Assembly (NCBI GenBank): GCA_016712675.1
Contig: JADJQR010000001.1
Span: 2,604,001 to 2,668,000 of the forward strand
DNA from: a bacterium
Lineage (GTDB): Bacteria; Krumholzibacteriota; Krumholzibacteriia; LZORAL124-64-63
DNA length: 64,000 nt
Direction: 5' to 3'
This document shows, piece after piece, positions 25,778-34,696 of this stretch. Below the pieces are notes generated by a model. That model saw only the letters and a program-made list of their open reading frames with translations. It ran no database searches and was not told the origin of the DNA. Positions within the stretch are counted from its first letter, which is position 1. The number at the start of each line of letters is the position of its first letter. The translations under genes were made by a program, and so were the position numbers.

Positions 25778-27030
25778 TCTGGTTGGCGGACCTGGCGCTG
25801 ATCGCGCTCGTGCTGGTGGCGGACCGTCGCCTGACCGGCCGTTCGTACACGCCGCTCGGCCTCTTCACCGTCTGCTGGCTGGGGCCGCTGGCGCTTAGGC
25901 ACCTCGGCCTGGTCGATTACGAACTCATGCGCCCCTCGATCGCGCTGGCGGTCTACGGCGGGTTCCTCTGCTTCTGCGTGGGTTATGCAATAGTCATCAC
26001 GGCAGTGGCGCCGCGGCTTCGCCCGCTGGACGACCGCGCCTTGACCTCTCGCCTGCGCCCGGGCGCCCTGACCGCCGCCTGCGTTATCGCCACGGCCGGC
26101 GGCCTGGCGGCCACCGTGGTGCAGACCATGTCCGTCATCAGCCAGTTCGGTTTGATCGGCTTCTTGGTCAACCCCTTGGAGGTGCGCGAGGAATTCTCGC
26201 TCTCCGGCTGGGGCGCGCTTTACTTGTTCAACACTTTGGTGCCCGGGTTGCTCGTGCTGAGACACCGCGCACAGAACGGACGTGTCGACAAGCTGGCAGT
26301 CGTGCTGGGGTTGGCCGCCGTCGTCAGCCTGGTGCTTGCCAACCAAAAGCAGGCACTGGTGAAGGCCGTGGTCATGGCCGCCGCAGTGGCCACGCTCTGG
26401 GATGGGCGGGTGCGTTTCCGCAGCGTCGCTCTGGCCGCGTTGACGGTGCTACTCTTCTTCGTAGCGTATGCCCGCGTAACCTCGCCGTACTACCATGGCG
26501 ACCATCGTTTCTATGTCCGCGACGGCCATATTCGCCTTCCCGCCGTGCTGGCCCCGCTGGGCAATCCCTACCAATATTTGGCCGCGGGATTCGCCAACCT
26601 GCAGGTGCTGGCCGATGACCTCGAGTACCGCACCGACGGCAAGCAGACACTGCGGCCGCTGCGCTACCTCTGGATACGCGCTCAGGGCTCGCACGAGATC
26701 GAGTCGCACCACGGGCGCTACTATTACGCGCCTCTCTTCGGGAACACGCACACCTACTTGCGCCCGTACGTGAGTGATGGCGGGGTCTCGGTGGCTCTGC
26801 TCGCCTCGGCGCTGATCGGCATGGGCGTGGCCTGGTTGTACCTCGAGATCATCTGCAAGGGACGCATTTGGCTGGCTCCTGCATACGGGGTGGCTGGCTG
26901 GTGCCTGTTCATTTCCTTCTTCAGCAACCACTGGACCTATTTCGCGTCGCTCCTCTTGTTCGCCATCGCCGCCTGCTTCGGGATGCTGACTGCCGCGCGG
27001 CCGGCACGGGAGGCCGCCCATGGCGCCTGA
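25774..27030 (+). CDS. Oligosaccharide repeat-unit polymerase, Wzy-like
   Basis: A 418-residue polytopic membrane protein starting with TTG 25774, which overlaps the previous stop (TTGA). About ten hydrophobic segments surround a large periplasmic loop (YARVTSPYYHGDHRFYVRDG to the HGRYYYAPLFGNTHTYLRPY segment), the arrangement and FGNTHTYL-like motif of O-antigen polymerases (oligosaccharide repeat unit polymerase family). It would join repeat units exported by the flippase encoded two genes upstream, with the Wzz setting length. The heparinase-like gene begins eleven bases before its stop. Confidence 0.82.
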   Translation: MIWLADLALIALVLVADRRLTGRSYTPLGLFTVCWLGPLALRHLGLVDYELMRPSIALAVYGGFLCFCVGYAIVITAVAPRLRPLDDRALTSRLRPGALTAACVIATAGGLAATVVQTMSVISQFGLIGFLVNPLEVREEFSLSGWGALYLFNTLVPGLLVLRHRAQNGRVDKLAVVLGLAAVVSLVLANQKQALVKAVVMAAAVATLWDGRVRFRSVALAALTVLLFFVAYARVTSPYYHGDHRFYVRDGHIRLPAVLAPLGNPYQYLAAGFANLQVLADDLEYRTDGKQTLRPLRYLWIRAQGSHEIESHHGRYYYAPLFGNTHTYLRPYVSDGGVSVALLASALIGMGVAWLYLEIICKGRIWLAPAYGVAGWCLFISFFSNHWTYFASLLLFAIAACFGMLTAARPAREAAHGA

Positions 27031-28708
27031 CGACATCGAAGGGCTGCGCGCTCGCTATGCGACCCTGCGCGGCTACTGGCGCGACCACGGTCCGCAGGCG
27101 GAACTCGACTGGCATGGTGCCGGCATTTACGACCCCGACCTCGGACAGTGCGTGACCCAGCACTATGCGCTCAGCCACCTGGTGCTCGCGGCCGCCCTCC
27201 TGCACGAATTGACCGGCGAGGCGGGCTACGGGGACAACGCGGCGCGGATGGCCGCATTGCTGGCGCGCCACCAGGCCGGCCGCTATCGACCTTTCGAGCC
27301 GAACTCGATCCACTGGGACTTCAACAATTTTGCTTGGCTCAACGTGGCCTTGCTGCCGGCAAGCAGCGAGCTGCGGCGCCTACTGGCGGACCCGAGCCTG
27401 GACGGCCTTGCGCACGAAAACGGCACCTGGGCAGGCAACTGGCTGACCATGCGCCAGGTCAACAGCACACTGCGGCGGCGCCTGGGCCTACGCAATAGAA
27501 GCTGGCGACTGGGACCCGAGGTGCTGCTATGGCAGCGGCTCTTCCGTCGCGACGGCGGCATCGACGAGTTCCCCGGCCGTTCGCGTCCACTGCAGTACCA
27601 CGCTTACGTGCTGGCGCTCATGCTGCGACGATTCGTTGCCACGGGCGACCTTTCGTCACTGGACGAGCGGCGCCTCCACGACGGCGTCGGCTTCCTCCTC
27701 GGGCACGTCGACGCCTGCGGCCGCGCCAACTACCGCGGCCGCGGCCAGTACCAACTCTTCGGCGAGGGCTGCCTGCGCTACGTGCTCGCGGTCATGGCCG
27801 CCTGGCACGAGCGCGCGGACGCCCGCGGCGCCTGCGCCGAGGCGTTGGCCCGCATTCAGGGCCAGGTATGGCCGGAGCGGCCGGACGGGCTGCTGGCCCT
27901 GGTTGGGACCGACCCCGCCGGCGAACGGCGCGGCTCGCACTACGACTACCACCACGTGACCGTCTACAATGCCTTCGACCTGGCCTGGCGGCTGCTGGCC
28001 CTTCATGACGCCCGCACCATCGCCTCCCTGCGTCCGCCGCGCCGGCCGGCTCCGGGGCCAGCCGCGGGACTACTCGCGGATTCAGGGATCTGGCTGCACC
28101 GCGCCGGACCGTGGCTGGTCGCCCTGGCCGCCGGTGAGGAGATGTTCCTTTCCGATGTGGGCCTGACGTTTTGCCACATTGGCGGTCCCCGCGGCGTCCT
28201 GTTCACGGCGCCGGGCGGCCCGCACCCCTCGCGCTACGGGAAGATGCACGGTCACGACGGCCTGCGCGCCAACGTATTCGGGCCGCTGCTGGTCGGGCCG
28301 GACGGCACCGGGCTGCCTCATTTCCAGCGCGGTTCGCTGCGGCGGGACGGTGACGGCGTGCGTGCGCGGGTCTCCGCCGGCACCGCGCGCTTGGATCGCC
28401 TGGTCCGCGTCGACGGCAAGACGCTGGCCGTGACCGACACGGCCGTGTTCCCGGCCGCCGCGCCGGTCCGTCATATCTTCCATTGGGCCGTCCCTGCGGC
28501 ACTGGCTTTGCATTCCGCCGCACCCGGGACCTGGACGGTCGGCCGCGCAGGCGAATCGCCGCTGGCGGCCCTACGCTTTGCTGGTGCGGCCCCGACCCTG
28601 GCCCGCGGGGAGCCGTTTCGGGGGCCAGGCGGCTTGGTTCGGCCCTGGTTCATAGAGGCAGGCGCCGGCCCGGCGGAGATCACCTTCACGCTGGAGCTGT
28701 TCGAGTGA
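27020..28708 (+). CDS. Heparinase II/III-like toroid plus beta-sandwich protein, no signal peptide
   Basis: A 562-residue protein. Residues about 1-335 form an alpha/alpha toroid and about 345-560 a beta-sandwich, the layout of heparinase II/III and related lyases. The toroid end has IDEFPGRSRPLQYHAYVLAL, resembling the N/Y-x-x-H-x-Y lyase segment, and the sandwich starts with SGIWLHRAGPWLVALAAG and contains GGPHPSRYGKMHGHDGLRAN. No signal peptide is present, so it should act in the cytoplasm or at the inner membrane. Such genes occur in exopolysaccharide loci making uronate polymers; lyase activity is unproven. ATG 27020 overlaps the polymerase, and its stop overlaps the GTG of the next gene. 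Confidence 0.68.
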   Translation: MAPDDIEGLRARYATLRGYWRDHGPQAELDWHGAGIYDPDLGQCVTQHYALSHLVLAAALLHELTGEAGYGDNAARMAALLARHQAGRYRPFEPNSIHWDFNNFAWLNVALLPASSELRRLLADPSLDGLAHENGTWAGNWLTMRQVNSTLRRRLGLRNRSWRLGPEVLLWQRLFRRDGGIDEFPGRSRPLQYHAYVLALMLRRFVATGDLSSLDERRLHDGVGFLLGHVDACGRANYRGRGQYQLFGEGCLRYVLAVMAAWHERADARGACAEALARIQGQVWPERPDGLLALVGTDPAGERRGSHYDYHHVTVYNAFDLAWRLLALHDARTIASLRPPRRPAPGPAAGLLADSGIWLHRAGPWLVALAAGEEMFLSDVGLTFCHIGGPRGVLFTAPGGPHPSRYGKMHGHDGLRANVFGPLLVGPDGTGLPHFQRGSLRRDGDGVRARVSAGTARLDRLVRVDGKTLAVTDTAVFPAAAPVRHIFHWAVPAALALHSAAPGTWTVGRAGESPLAALRFAGAAPTLARGEPFRGPGGLVRPWFIEAGAGPAEITFTLELFE

Positions 28709-29823
28709 AGCTGTTGTTCCTGCACTCGGTGGCGGAAGGATCCGGTGCAAACGTTCACGTCGACGAGTTCACCCGCGCTGCAGCGCAGTTCGGAGTCGAA
28801 ACGCGCTGCGTGGGCCAGGCCGTACAGTCGATCCGCATCCAGGGCCGGCGCGTGCGCATGCCGTTGCCGCAACTCGCGAAGGATGTCATCCACCTCAGCC
28901 GCGATCGCAGCTTCCGCCGCGGCGCCGAGGCAGTCGCGCGCGAGTGGCAACCGGACGCCGTCTATTTCCGCGGCGCGCTCTATATGGGCTACGGTCGCGA
29001 AGTAGCGCAGGCCCTCCGACTGCCGCTGTTCTACGAATTGAACGCGCCGTTTCCAGGCGAGCACGTCGAGTTCCACGGCGGACACTTCGCCGGCTACGCT
29101 CGCCGGGTTGAGCGCGCCAATCGCGCTGCCGCCCTGCGGATCTTCGCCGTCTCACGACAGCTCGCGAACATCCTCGTGGCCGACGGTGCCCCGGCCGACA
29201 AACTGGTCGTCGTTCCCAACGGCGTCACGCTCGATTGCTTCGACCCGACCCCACGCCCGGACGACGGGCAGGTCCGATTTGGGTTCGTCGGTTCGTTGCA
29301 GGTTTGGCACGGCATCCAAGTCATGATCGATGCCTTCGGCTCCGTGCTCGAGCAGTCACCGCAGGCACACCTGCACATCGTAGGCGACGGGCCGCTCGCT
29401 CCGGAAGTCGCAGCCACGCAGCGCCGTGCGCCGCACGCCGCGCGCATCCACTTGCACGGTCCGTTGCGACACACCGAAATTCCGGCATTCCTACATTCAA
29501 TGGACGTGCTGCTGGCGCCATATCCCTCTCTACCGCGTTTCTACTTCTCGCCGCTCAAGCTCTTCGAGTACTTGGCCGCCGGACGCGCGATTGTCGCCTC
29601 GGATCTCGGCCAGATCGGCGAGATCCTCGAGGACGGCCGCAATGGCTGCCTGCTGCCGCCCGGCGATAGGCAGGCACTGGCCAATTGCTGCCTCAACCTG
29701 TGTTCCGATCCCGCGCGCCGACAGCTCCTGGGGGAACTGGCGCGCCGGACCGCCGCGAACCACACCTGGGCCGCCAACGCGAAGACCATTGTGTGCCACA
29801 TTCGTCAGGGCCTAGGAGCGTGA
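28705..29823 (+). CDS. GT4 family glycosyltransferase
   Basis: A 372-residue GT-B enzyme starting with GTG 28705 (GTGA overlap with the preceding stop): KLLFLHSVAEGSGANVHVDE, FYELNAPFPGEH, IFAVSRQLANILVADG and VVPNGVTLDCF in the N-terminal half; FGFVGSLQVWHGIQVMIDA and FSPLKLFEYLAAGRAIVASD in the donor half, with the expected E at the SPLKLFEY position. It probably adds one sugar of the repeat unit at the cytoplasmic face of the inner membrane. Donor and linkage cannot be read from sequence. Confidence 0.93.
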   Translation: MKLLFLHSVAEGSGANVHVDEFTRAAAQFGVETRCVGQAVQSIRIQGRRVRMPLPQLAKDVIHLSRDRSFRRGAEAVAREWQPDAVYFRGALYMGYGREVAQALRLPLFYELNAPFPGEHVEFHGGHFAGYARRVERANRAAALRIFAVSRQLANILVADGAPADKLVVVPNGVTLDCFDPTPRPDDGQVRFGFVGSLQVWHGIQVMIDAFGSVLEQSPQAHLHIVGDGPLAPEVAATQRRAPHAARIHLHGPLRHTEIPAFLHSMDVLLAPYPSLPRFYFSPLKLFEYLAAGRAIVASDLGQIGEILEDGRNGCLLPPGDRQALANCCLNLCSDPARRQLLGELARRTAANHTWAANAKTIVCHIRQGLGA

Positions 29824-31058
29824 GCGTGCGCATCGCCTACATCCTGTCCCGGTATCCGACCGTCACCGAGACGTTTATTCGCGAAGAGATGTTGGCTATG
29901 CTTGAGGACGGCATCGATCTTCGGGTCTACCCGCTGCGCGGGCCCCAAGATACCACCTGGGTAGTGGCTGGCGTTCCCGACGGGGGCATCATCAATCATG
30001 TGCGTCGCTTCGGCTTCGCGGTCTCGGGAGCGAATCTTGCCGCGGCGGCAGCAGAGCTCACGCGATCCCCCGCGCGGTTCATTGCTGCGTGTGGGCTACT
30101 GCTTCGCGTCTGCCCGGCCGGGATCGCCGGCGCCGCCAAGGCCCTGTACCTGCTGCCAAAACTCTGCCGCATCGCACGCGACCTGCGCGGATGGGGTCCT
30201 TGTCACGTGCACGCCCACTTTGCAAACCTGCCAGCGGCCGGAGCTGCCTTTATCGGGCGGCTCGTTCCGGCGTCAGCCAGCTTCACTTCCCACGCTTTTG
30301 ACATCTACTGCCGTGACCGTGCCAGCCTCGACCGCCTAGTCGGGGCAGTCGACTTTTGCGTCACGATATCGCAGCGCAACCGTAGGTACCACCTACAGAA
30401 GCTTCCATCCTCGCGCCACGACCTTGTGCACGTCGTACACTGCGGCGTCGACACCACAAACTTCGCCCCCGTCAAGGTCGGCACCGGGCCGCTAGTTGCA
30501 GTCGGGCGACTCGTACCCAAGAAGGGATTCGATCTGTTAGTCCGGGCCATGGCCGGGCTCCGCGATATGGGCATTGATCTGCCGTGCTTGATCATCGGCG
30601 ATGGCACACAGCGGCATGAATTGGAATCGCTCGTCGCCGAGCTCGACGTCGCTGACCGTGTGAAGTTCGCCGGCGCCCGAACATCTGCCGAAGTCCGTGA
30701 AGCACTCTCTGACGCGACGGCCTTCGTCCTGCCCTGCATAGAAGCGCCCGGCGGCGACATGGACGGAATTCCGGTGTCCCTGATGGAAGCGATGTCAATG
30801 CAGAAGGTGGTTGTCACGAGCGACATCTCTGGGATCCGTGAGCTTGTGACGGACGGCGACAACGGACTTCTCTTGCCGCCAGGGGACGTACCAGCGCTCG
30901 TGGCATTACTCGCGCGACTGGCGCGCGGTGAAGTGGATGTTGAGTCACTCGGCCGAAGCGCGCGTGCCACTGTCGAAGCTGATTTTCACAGCCGCAAGAA
31001 CGCGCGGAGTCTACGATCGTTGATAAGCAATTGCACACGGACGGAGGAGGCAAGATAG
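29820..31058 (+). CDS. GT4 family glycosyltransferase (WcaL-like)
   Basis: A 412-residue GT-B enzyme starting with GTG 29820 (GTGA overlap); a second in-frame GTG at 29826 is possible. RIAYILSRYPTVTETFIREE is the typical opening of the colanic acid WcaL-type group, followed by VHAHFANLPA, FTSHAFDIY, LVAVGRLVPKKGFDLLVRAM and the E-x7-E segment DGIPVSLMEAMSMQKVVV. It ends the operon. Base composition falls toward its 3' end and the following 0.9 kb has no gene, so the operon may have lost or gained sequence here. Confidence 0.93.
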   Translation: MSVRIAYILSRYPTVTETFIREEMLAMLEDGIDLRVYPLRGPQDTTWVVAGVPDGGIINHVRRFGFAVSGANLAAAAAELTRSPARFIAACGLLLRVCPAGIAGAAKALYLLPKLCRIARDLRGWGPCHVHAHFANLPAAGAAFIGRLVPASASFTSHAFDIYCRDRASLDRLVGAVDFCVTISQRNRRYHLQKLPSSRHDLVHVVHCGVDTTNFAPVKVGTGPLVAVGRLVPKKGFDLLVRAMAGLRDMGIDLPCLIIGDGTQRHELESLVAELDVADRVKFAGARTSAEVREALSDATAFVLPCIEAPGGDMDGIPVSLMEAMSMQKVVVTSDISGIRELVTDGDNGLLLPPGDVPALVALLARLARGEVDVESLGRSARATVEADFHSRKNARSLRSLISNCTRTEEAR

Positions 31059-31964
31059 TGAGTTAATTGTCGCCGTGGACCTACATCGTGCGTAGCATCC
31101 GCGAAGCGTGCCACATCTGCTTGTTCATGGATGACTTGCTGGCAATGCGATCGACTGGCGGAGACGCTGAGATCACCACAACCCGCATCCATCGCGATGA
31201 CAAAGCGGCAAGATCCTGCAGAAGCGCGCAGCGGTATCAGCGGAACCGCGCAATCGCCAATCTTGCGTGCATCACCCCAGGATCCCCGCCTGCGCGAAGT
31301 GCAGCGTCGACTTGAAGTATGTCACCGGCGCCATTGGCGTTGGCTCTGCCGTATGCACAGACGCGGGCGGCAACGCGCCCGAGCCGATCGCAGCCGCCTA
31401 AGGTTCGTACTTCACCGTGGGCAGGTCACGCATCCATATCGACAGCTGTTGCGGCCTGTCGGCGCGGTCGCCTGTAGCTGCTGGTACCGGGGATACTACG
31501 TAATCCTGTGGATGTTCGCCGACGCGTTCGTCCGAAGGCAGGACGACGGTTTGGCATTCCCCCATCCTGAGCGAAGCCGGGATCATTTAGCTGGATTTTC
31601 GCATCTATCAGCGGTGCCAGCCGTGGAGCAGCCCGCGCTCGCGGCTTTGGAAGTAATCACCATGGCTACTGAAAGGATGCGTTCAGTAGAGATCACGCGC
31701 TACCGGCCTCGTGGTGGCATCATGTGCTCTTGACGCTGGTCGGCCGCCCCGGTGTGCTGGCCGCCGAGGTGGCCGCATACCTGACGTTCATTGCGGCGCG
31801 TTCGTCGCCCATCGCTTGCCCGCGAGGATGGGAGAAGCTGACGATGCAGTCCGCAGTGCTTGCATGATTCAATTCATCGTACGGAAACAAATTCCTGCTG
31901 AGCCTGGAGCGATTTCTGACGACCGTGGGGCCTTGCCTGGTCAGCGACTGGACCCGCCGCCCCC
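31059..31964. other. Gene-poor, less GC-rich stretch, possibly decayed coding sequence
   Basis: About 900 bases between the glycan operon and the convergent SLBB gene. The longest frame (plus strand, 31131-31733, 200 codons) has no recognisable domain and a composition typical of chance. Fragments in other frames look more protein-like, such as VDLKYVTGAIGVGSAVCTDA ending at about 31400 and WWHHVLLTLVGRPGVLAAEV near 31720-31790, which suggests remnants of genes broken by frameshifts. No terminal inverted repeats or transposase motifs were seen. Confidence 0.4.
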
Positions 31965-34364
31965 CTAGTTCGTCCGATCAATCACCAACCAAACCGTAGC
32001 CAACCCCGCCAAAATCCCGCTGATCTCCTTCAACTTCGCCAGCGTGCTCTCTCCCTCCGGCGGCGCCTTCCGCGGCACGATGATCGTCGAGCCGGCGATC
32101 ACCTTCGAGCCGCCCTTGTTCGGCAGCGACATGCCGTTGGGCCACACCACGCGCGACTTGCCCTTGTCGGCCTTCTCCAGGAAGCCGCCGGCGCGGTCCA
32201 CGTACCAGTTGATCTTCTTGCCCTCTTCCCAGACCAGGCTGGTGGGGAAGCCAACCTCGCCCACCACCTTCACGGTGAACATGCGGTCGGGGATGATCAC
32301 CTCGTCGCCGTTCAGCAGGATGATGTCGTGCTCGCTGCCCGGCTCCTGCAGCGCCTTTGCCAGGTCGATGGCCACGTTGCCGACGCCGTCCTGCGCGCGC
32401 TGCACGCGCGCGCCCTCCAGGTACGCGTCCGGGCGCAGGCCGCCGGCGCGCTGCACCAGGGCGCTCAGGCGCTCGTCCTTGCGCTCCAGGCTGAACTGGC
32501 CGGGAAAGAACACCTCGCCGCGGATGACCACGGTCTGCTGCAGCTCCCACCACGGCAGGCGCCGGATCGCCACGCGGTCGTACGGCTTCAGCTGGAACCC
32601 GTCGTCGCGCTCCAGGAAGTCCGCGCCCAGCGGCACGCGCAGCACCGCCACCGTCTGCTCCGGCCGCCGGGTGATATCCGTGCTGGTGACCGCATCGACA
32701 AGCAGGCGCGACACCTCGGCCTGCAGCAGGTTGGCGCTGTCCCTCAGGCCGCCGGCCTTCAGGACCAGCTCGCGCAGGGTCATCCCCTCGCGCCACAGGG
32801 GCGAGACGGGGTCGTACACCTCGCCCGTGATGAACACCTGCGGCCGCCGCTGCAACTCCCAGCGCGCGAACACGTGCAAGGCGTCGCGCGACTGCAGCGC
32901 CACCGGCTCGGCCGTGCCGTTCAGCGTGGCGGACAGGGGGATCGTCACCGAGAACAGGTCGCCGCTCGCACTGGTGCGGTCAATCACCGCCTGGTCGGTC
33001 ATCGCGTCGGGCCACAGGCCGCCGGCCATCGCCAGCAGGTCCTTCACGGTCAGGCCGTCGCGGTATTCGTAGCGACCGGGCACCTTCACGCTGCCGCGCA
33101 CGTCCACGTAGCGGTCCAGCCGCTCGCCGATGGCATCGACCACCACATGGTCGCCATCCATCAGCTCGCCGGCGGGGCTGCCCGGCGCCGGCTTGCCGTC
33201 CTTCAGCGCGATGTCCAGGAACACGTGGTCCGGCTGCCCCGCCTTGCGCTCCCGGGCCGGCAGCACGCGGCGGATGTGCACCAGGTCGGGCACCGCCTGC
33301 GGCGTCAGCCCGCCGGCGTATTCCAGCAGGTCGGGCAGGCTCTCGCCCGGCTTCATCTCGTAGAACATGGGCCGACGCACCGGGCCGGTCACCTGCACGC
33401 GGCGCAGGCGATCGGGGATGAACACCGTGTCGCCCTCCTGCAGCAGCCGGTCGCCCGTGCGCACCCCGCGCGCCAGGTAGTCGTACAGGTCCAGCGTGGC
33501 GATGACCTGGCTGCCGCGCATCAGGCGGATGTCGCGGTAGCTGCCGGTCTCGGCCGGCCCGCCCGCCGCGTACAGCGCCGTCAACACCGTCGAGGCCGAG
33601 CTCAGCTGGTACGAACCCGGCCGCGTCGCCTCCCCGATCACGTAGATGCGGATCGGCCTCAGCTGCCCCAGCGTCACCTCGACCTGCGTGGCGCCTTCAC
33701 CCTGGCCGGCGATGCTCGCGTGGCTGCGCGCCAGCTGCTCGCGGATGGACGCCTCCACCTCACCCAGCGTCCGGCCCGCGCACACGACCTTGCCCGAACG
33801 CGGCAGGATCACCGAGCCGTCCCGGTCCACCACGCGCGTCAGCTGGAAGTCGACCTCGCCCCAGGCATGGATCGCCAGTTCGTCGCCCACGCCCAGCCGG
33901 TAGTCCGCCGGCACCGGCCCGAAGCTGGGCGGCTGGAACACGCCCGCATCCAGATGGAAGAAGCTGGCCCCGAAGGTGGCGTTCTCGCCGGTCAGCGAGC
34001 TGTCGGCCGCGGCCTGCGCGCCCTCCTTGAGCGCCTCGACCGTGGCCAGCGGCAGCGTCACCTGCACGTCGGTGTCGCGCCAGAACCCGCCGGTGTTGGT
34101 GTCGTCGATGCCCTCCAGGGAGGTGCGGCCCGGCTCGGTGGCCGGTTCGGCCGTGGGCTCGGCCCCCGGCTGCTGGGCGCCGCCCGAGGCGGCGTACCGG
34201 CGCAGGAGCTCTTCCTTGCTCAGTCCGGTGCGGCGGGCGGCCTCGTCGAGCATCTCGGGGGTGGGCGTCTGGGCCACCGCGGGCGTGATGGTCGCGGTGG
34301 CGGCCACCGTGGCGGCGAAAAAGGCGAGCACGACGGCGCAGCGGGCAAGGCGGCATTGGCGCAT
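31965..34364 (-). CDS. Polysaccharide export protein with six SLBB repeats (Wza-like)
   Basis: A 799-residue exported protein: signal peptide (VVLAFFAATVAATATITPAV), a short helical region with LSKEELLRRY (about 48-57), the Poly_export domain (about 152-238, YRLGVGDELAIHAWGE), then six SLBB repeats at about 238-271, 322-353, 418-450, 508-540, 610-643 and 696-728 (each like VxGEVxxPG...LLxxAGGL) and a final hydrophobic helix (GILAGLATVWLVI). It should form the outer-membrane or periplasmic exit channel. There is no lipobox, unlike enteric Wza. ATG 34364 has GGGAGGG six bases before; the upstream open frame is rejected. It converges with the glycan operon. Confidence 0.92.
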   Translation of the reverse strand: MRQCRLARCAVVLAFFAATVAATATITPAVAQTPTPEMLDEAARRTGLSKEELLRRYAASGGAQQPGAEPTAEPATEPGRTSLEGIDDTNTGGFWRDTDVQVTLPLATVEALKEGAQAAADSSLTGENATFGASFFHLDAGVFQPPSFGPVPADYRLGVGDELAIHAWGEVDFQLTRVVDRDGSVILPRSGKVVCAGRTLGEVEASIREQLARSHASIAGQGEGATQVEVTLGQLRPIRIYVIGEATRPGSYQLSSASTVLTALYAAGGPAETGSYRDIRLMRGSQVIATLDLYDYLARGVRTGDRLLQEGDTVFIPDRLRRVQVTGPVRRPMFYEMKPGESLPDLLEYAGGLTPQAVPDLVHIRRVLPARERKAGQPDHVFLDIALKDGKPAPGSPAGELMDGDHVVVDAIGERLDRYVDVRGSVKVPGRYEYRDGLTVKDLLAMAGGLWPDAMTDQAVIDRTSASGDLFSVTIPLSATLNGTAEPVALQSRDALHVFARWELQRRPQVFITGEVYDPVSPLWREGMTLRELVLKAGGLRDSANLLQAEVSRLLVDAVTSTDITRRPEQTVAVLRVPLGADFLERDDGFQLKPYDRVAIRRLPWWELQQTVVIRGEVFFPGQFSLERKDERLSALVQRAGGLRPDAYLEGARVQRAQDGVGNVAIDLAKALQEPGSEHDIILLNGDEVIIPDRMFTVKVVGEVGFPTSLVWEEGKKINWYVDRAGGFLEKADKGKSRVVWPNGMSLPNKGGSKVIAGSTIIVPRKAPPEGESTLAKLKEISGILAGLATVWLVIDRTN

Positions 34365-34525
34365 GGGCGGGCCCTCCCTGGCCCGTCCCCGACCCTGCCG
34401 CAACCGCGCCGGAAGGTGGCGTTGGGGTCGCAGGCGGGCGGGGCTGGAGCCGATTGTGGCCCAGGCCCGGGGATTGGTCAAGGGCGGGGTCGGGGGCTGC
34501 TGTGGCTGGGGACGCCGTGGCTGGG

Positions 34526-34600
34526 GCCGCTGCTATCAGAACCGCTGCTATCAGGGCCGCTGCTATCAGGGCCGCTGTTATGAGGTTTGCTGTCGTCAGG
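34526..34600. repeat. 15-base tandem repeat, about five units
   Basis: Units of the form GCCGCTGCTATCAGG follow one another with few changes: the first three or so are nearly identical, the fourth has CTGTTATGAGG, and later ones decay (TTTGCTGTCGTCAGG). The length is a multiple of three, so antisense frames read through it as ALIAA-like repeats, but no gene is supported. Confidence 0.75.
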
Positions 34601-34614
34601 GTCGCTGGCCGCGT

Positions 34615-34632
34615 TGGTTGACCGGTCAACCA
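34615..34632. promoter_or_regulatory. Perfect 18-base palindrome, candidate operator
   Basis: TGGTTGACCGGTCAACCA reads the same on both strands. Its centre TTGACCGGTCAA recurs with one central change 66 bases away (34683-34696) and as CTGACCGGTCAG at 39466-39477, right before another gene. Such two-fold symmetric repeats are typical dimeric repressor sites; regulation of the SLBB export gene 250 bases downstream on the minus strand is possible. Confidence 0.5.
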
Positions 34633-34682
34633 TCGCCATGGCGAATCCCGGGCGCCGGCGAGCCCGGCGCGGCCACCCGATC

Positions 34683-34696
34683 GTTGACCCGTCAAC
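34683..34696. promoter_or_regulatory. Second, near-perfect copy of the palindrome
   Basis: GTTGACCCGTCAAC is symmetric apart from the central pair and matches the core of the 34615 palindrome. The centres are about 66 bases (roughly six helical turns) apart, compatible with cooperative binding or looping by one regulator. Confidence 0.45.

Noticed and set aside
31131-31733. A 200-codon plus-strand frame after the glycan operon
   Set aside because: No recognisable domain, no good ribosome site, and composition like non-coding sequence; treated as gene-poor DNA with remnants.
32328-34583. A 751-codon plus-strand frame opposite the SLBB gene, reading through the 15-base repeat
   Set aside because: Shadow of the export gene; the repeat length is a multiple of three and keeps frames open.
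34526-34600. Tandem repeat considered as a CRISPR array
   Set aside because: Units are 15 bases and directly adjacent with no spacers, and there are no cas genes.
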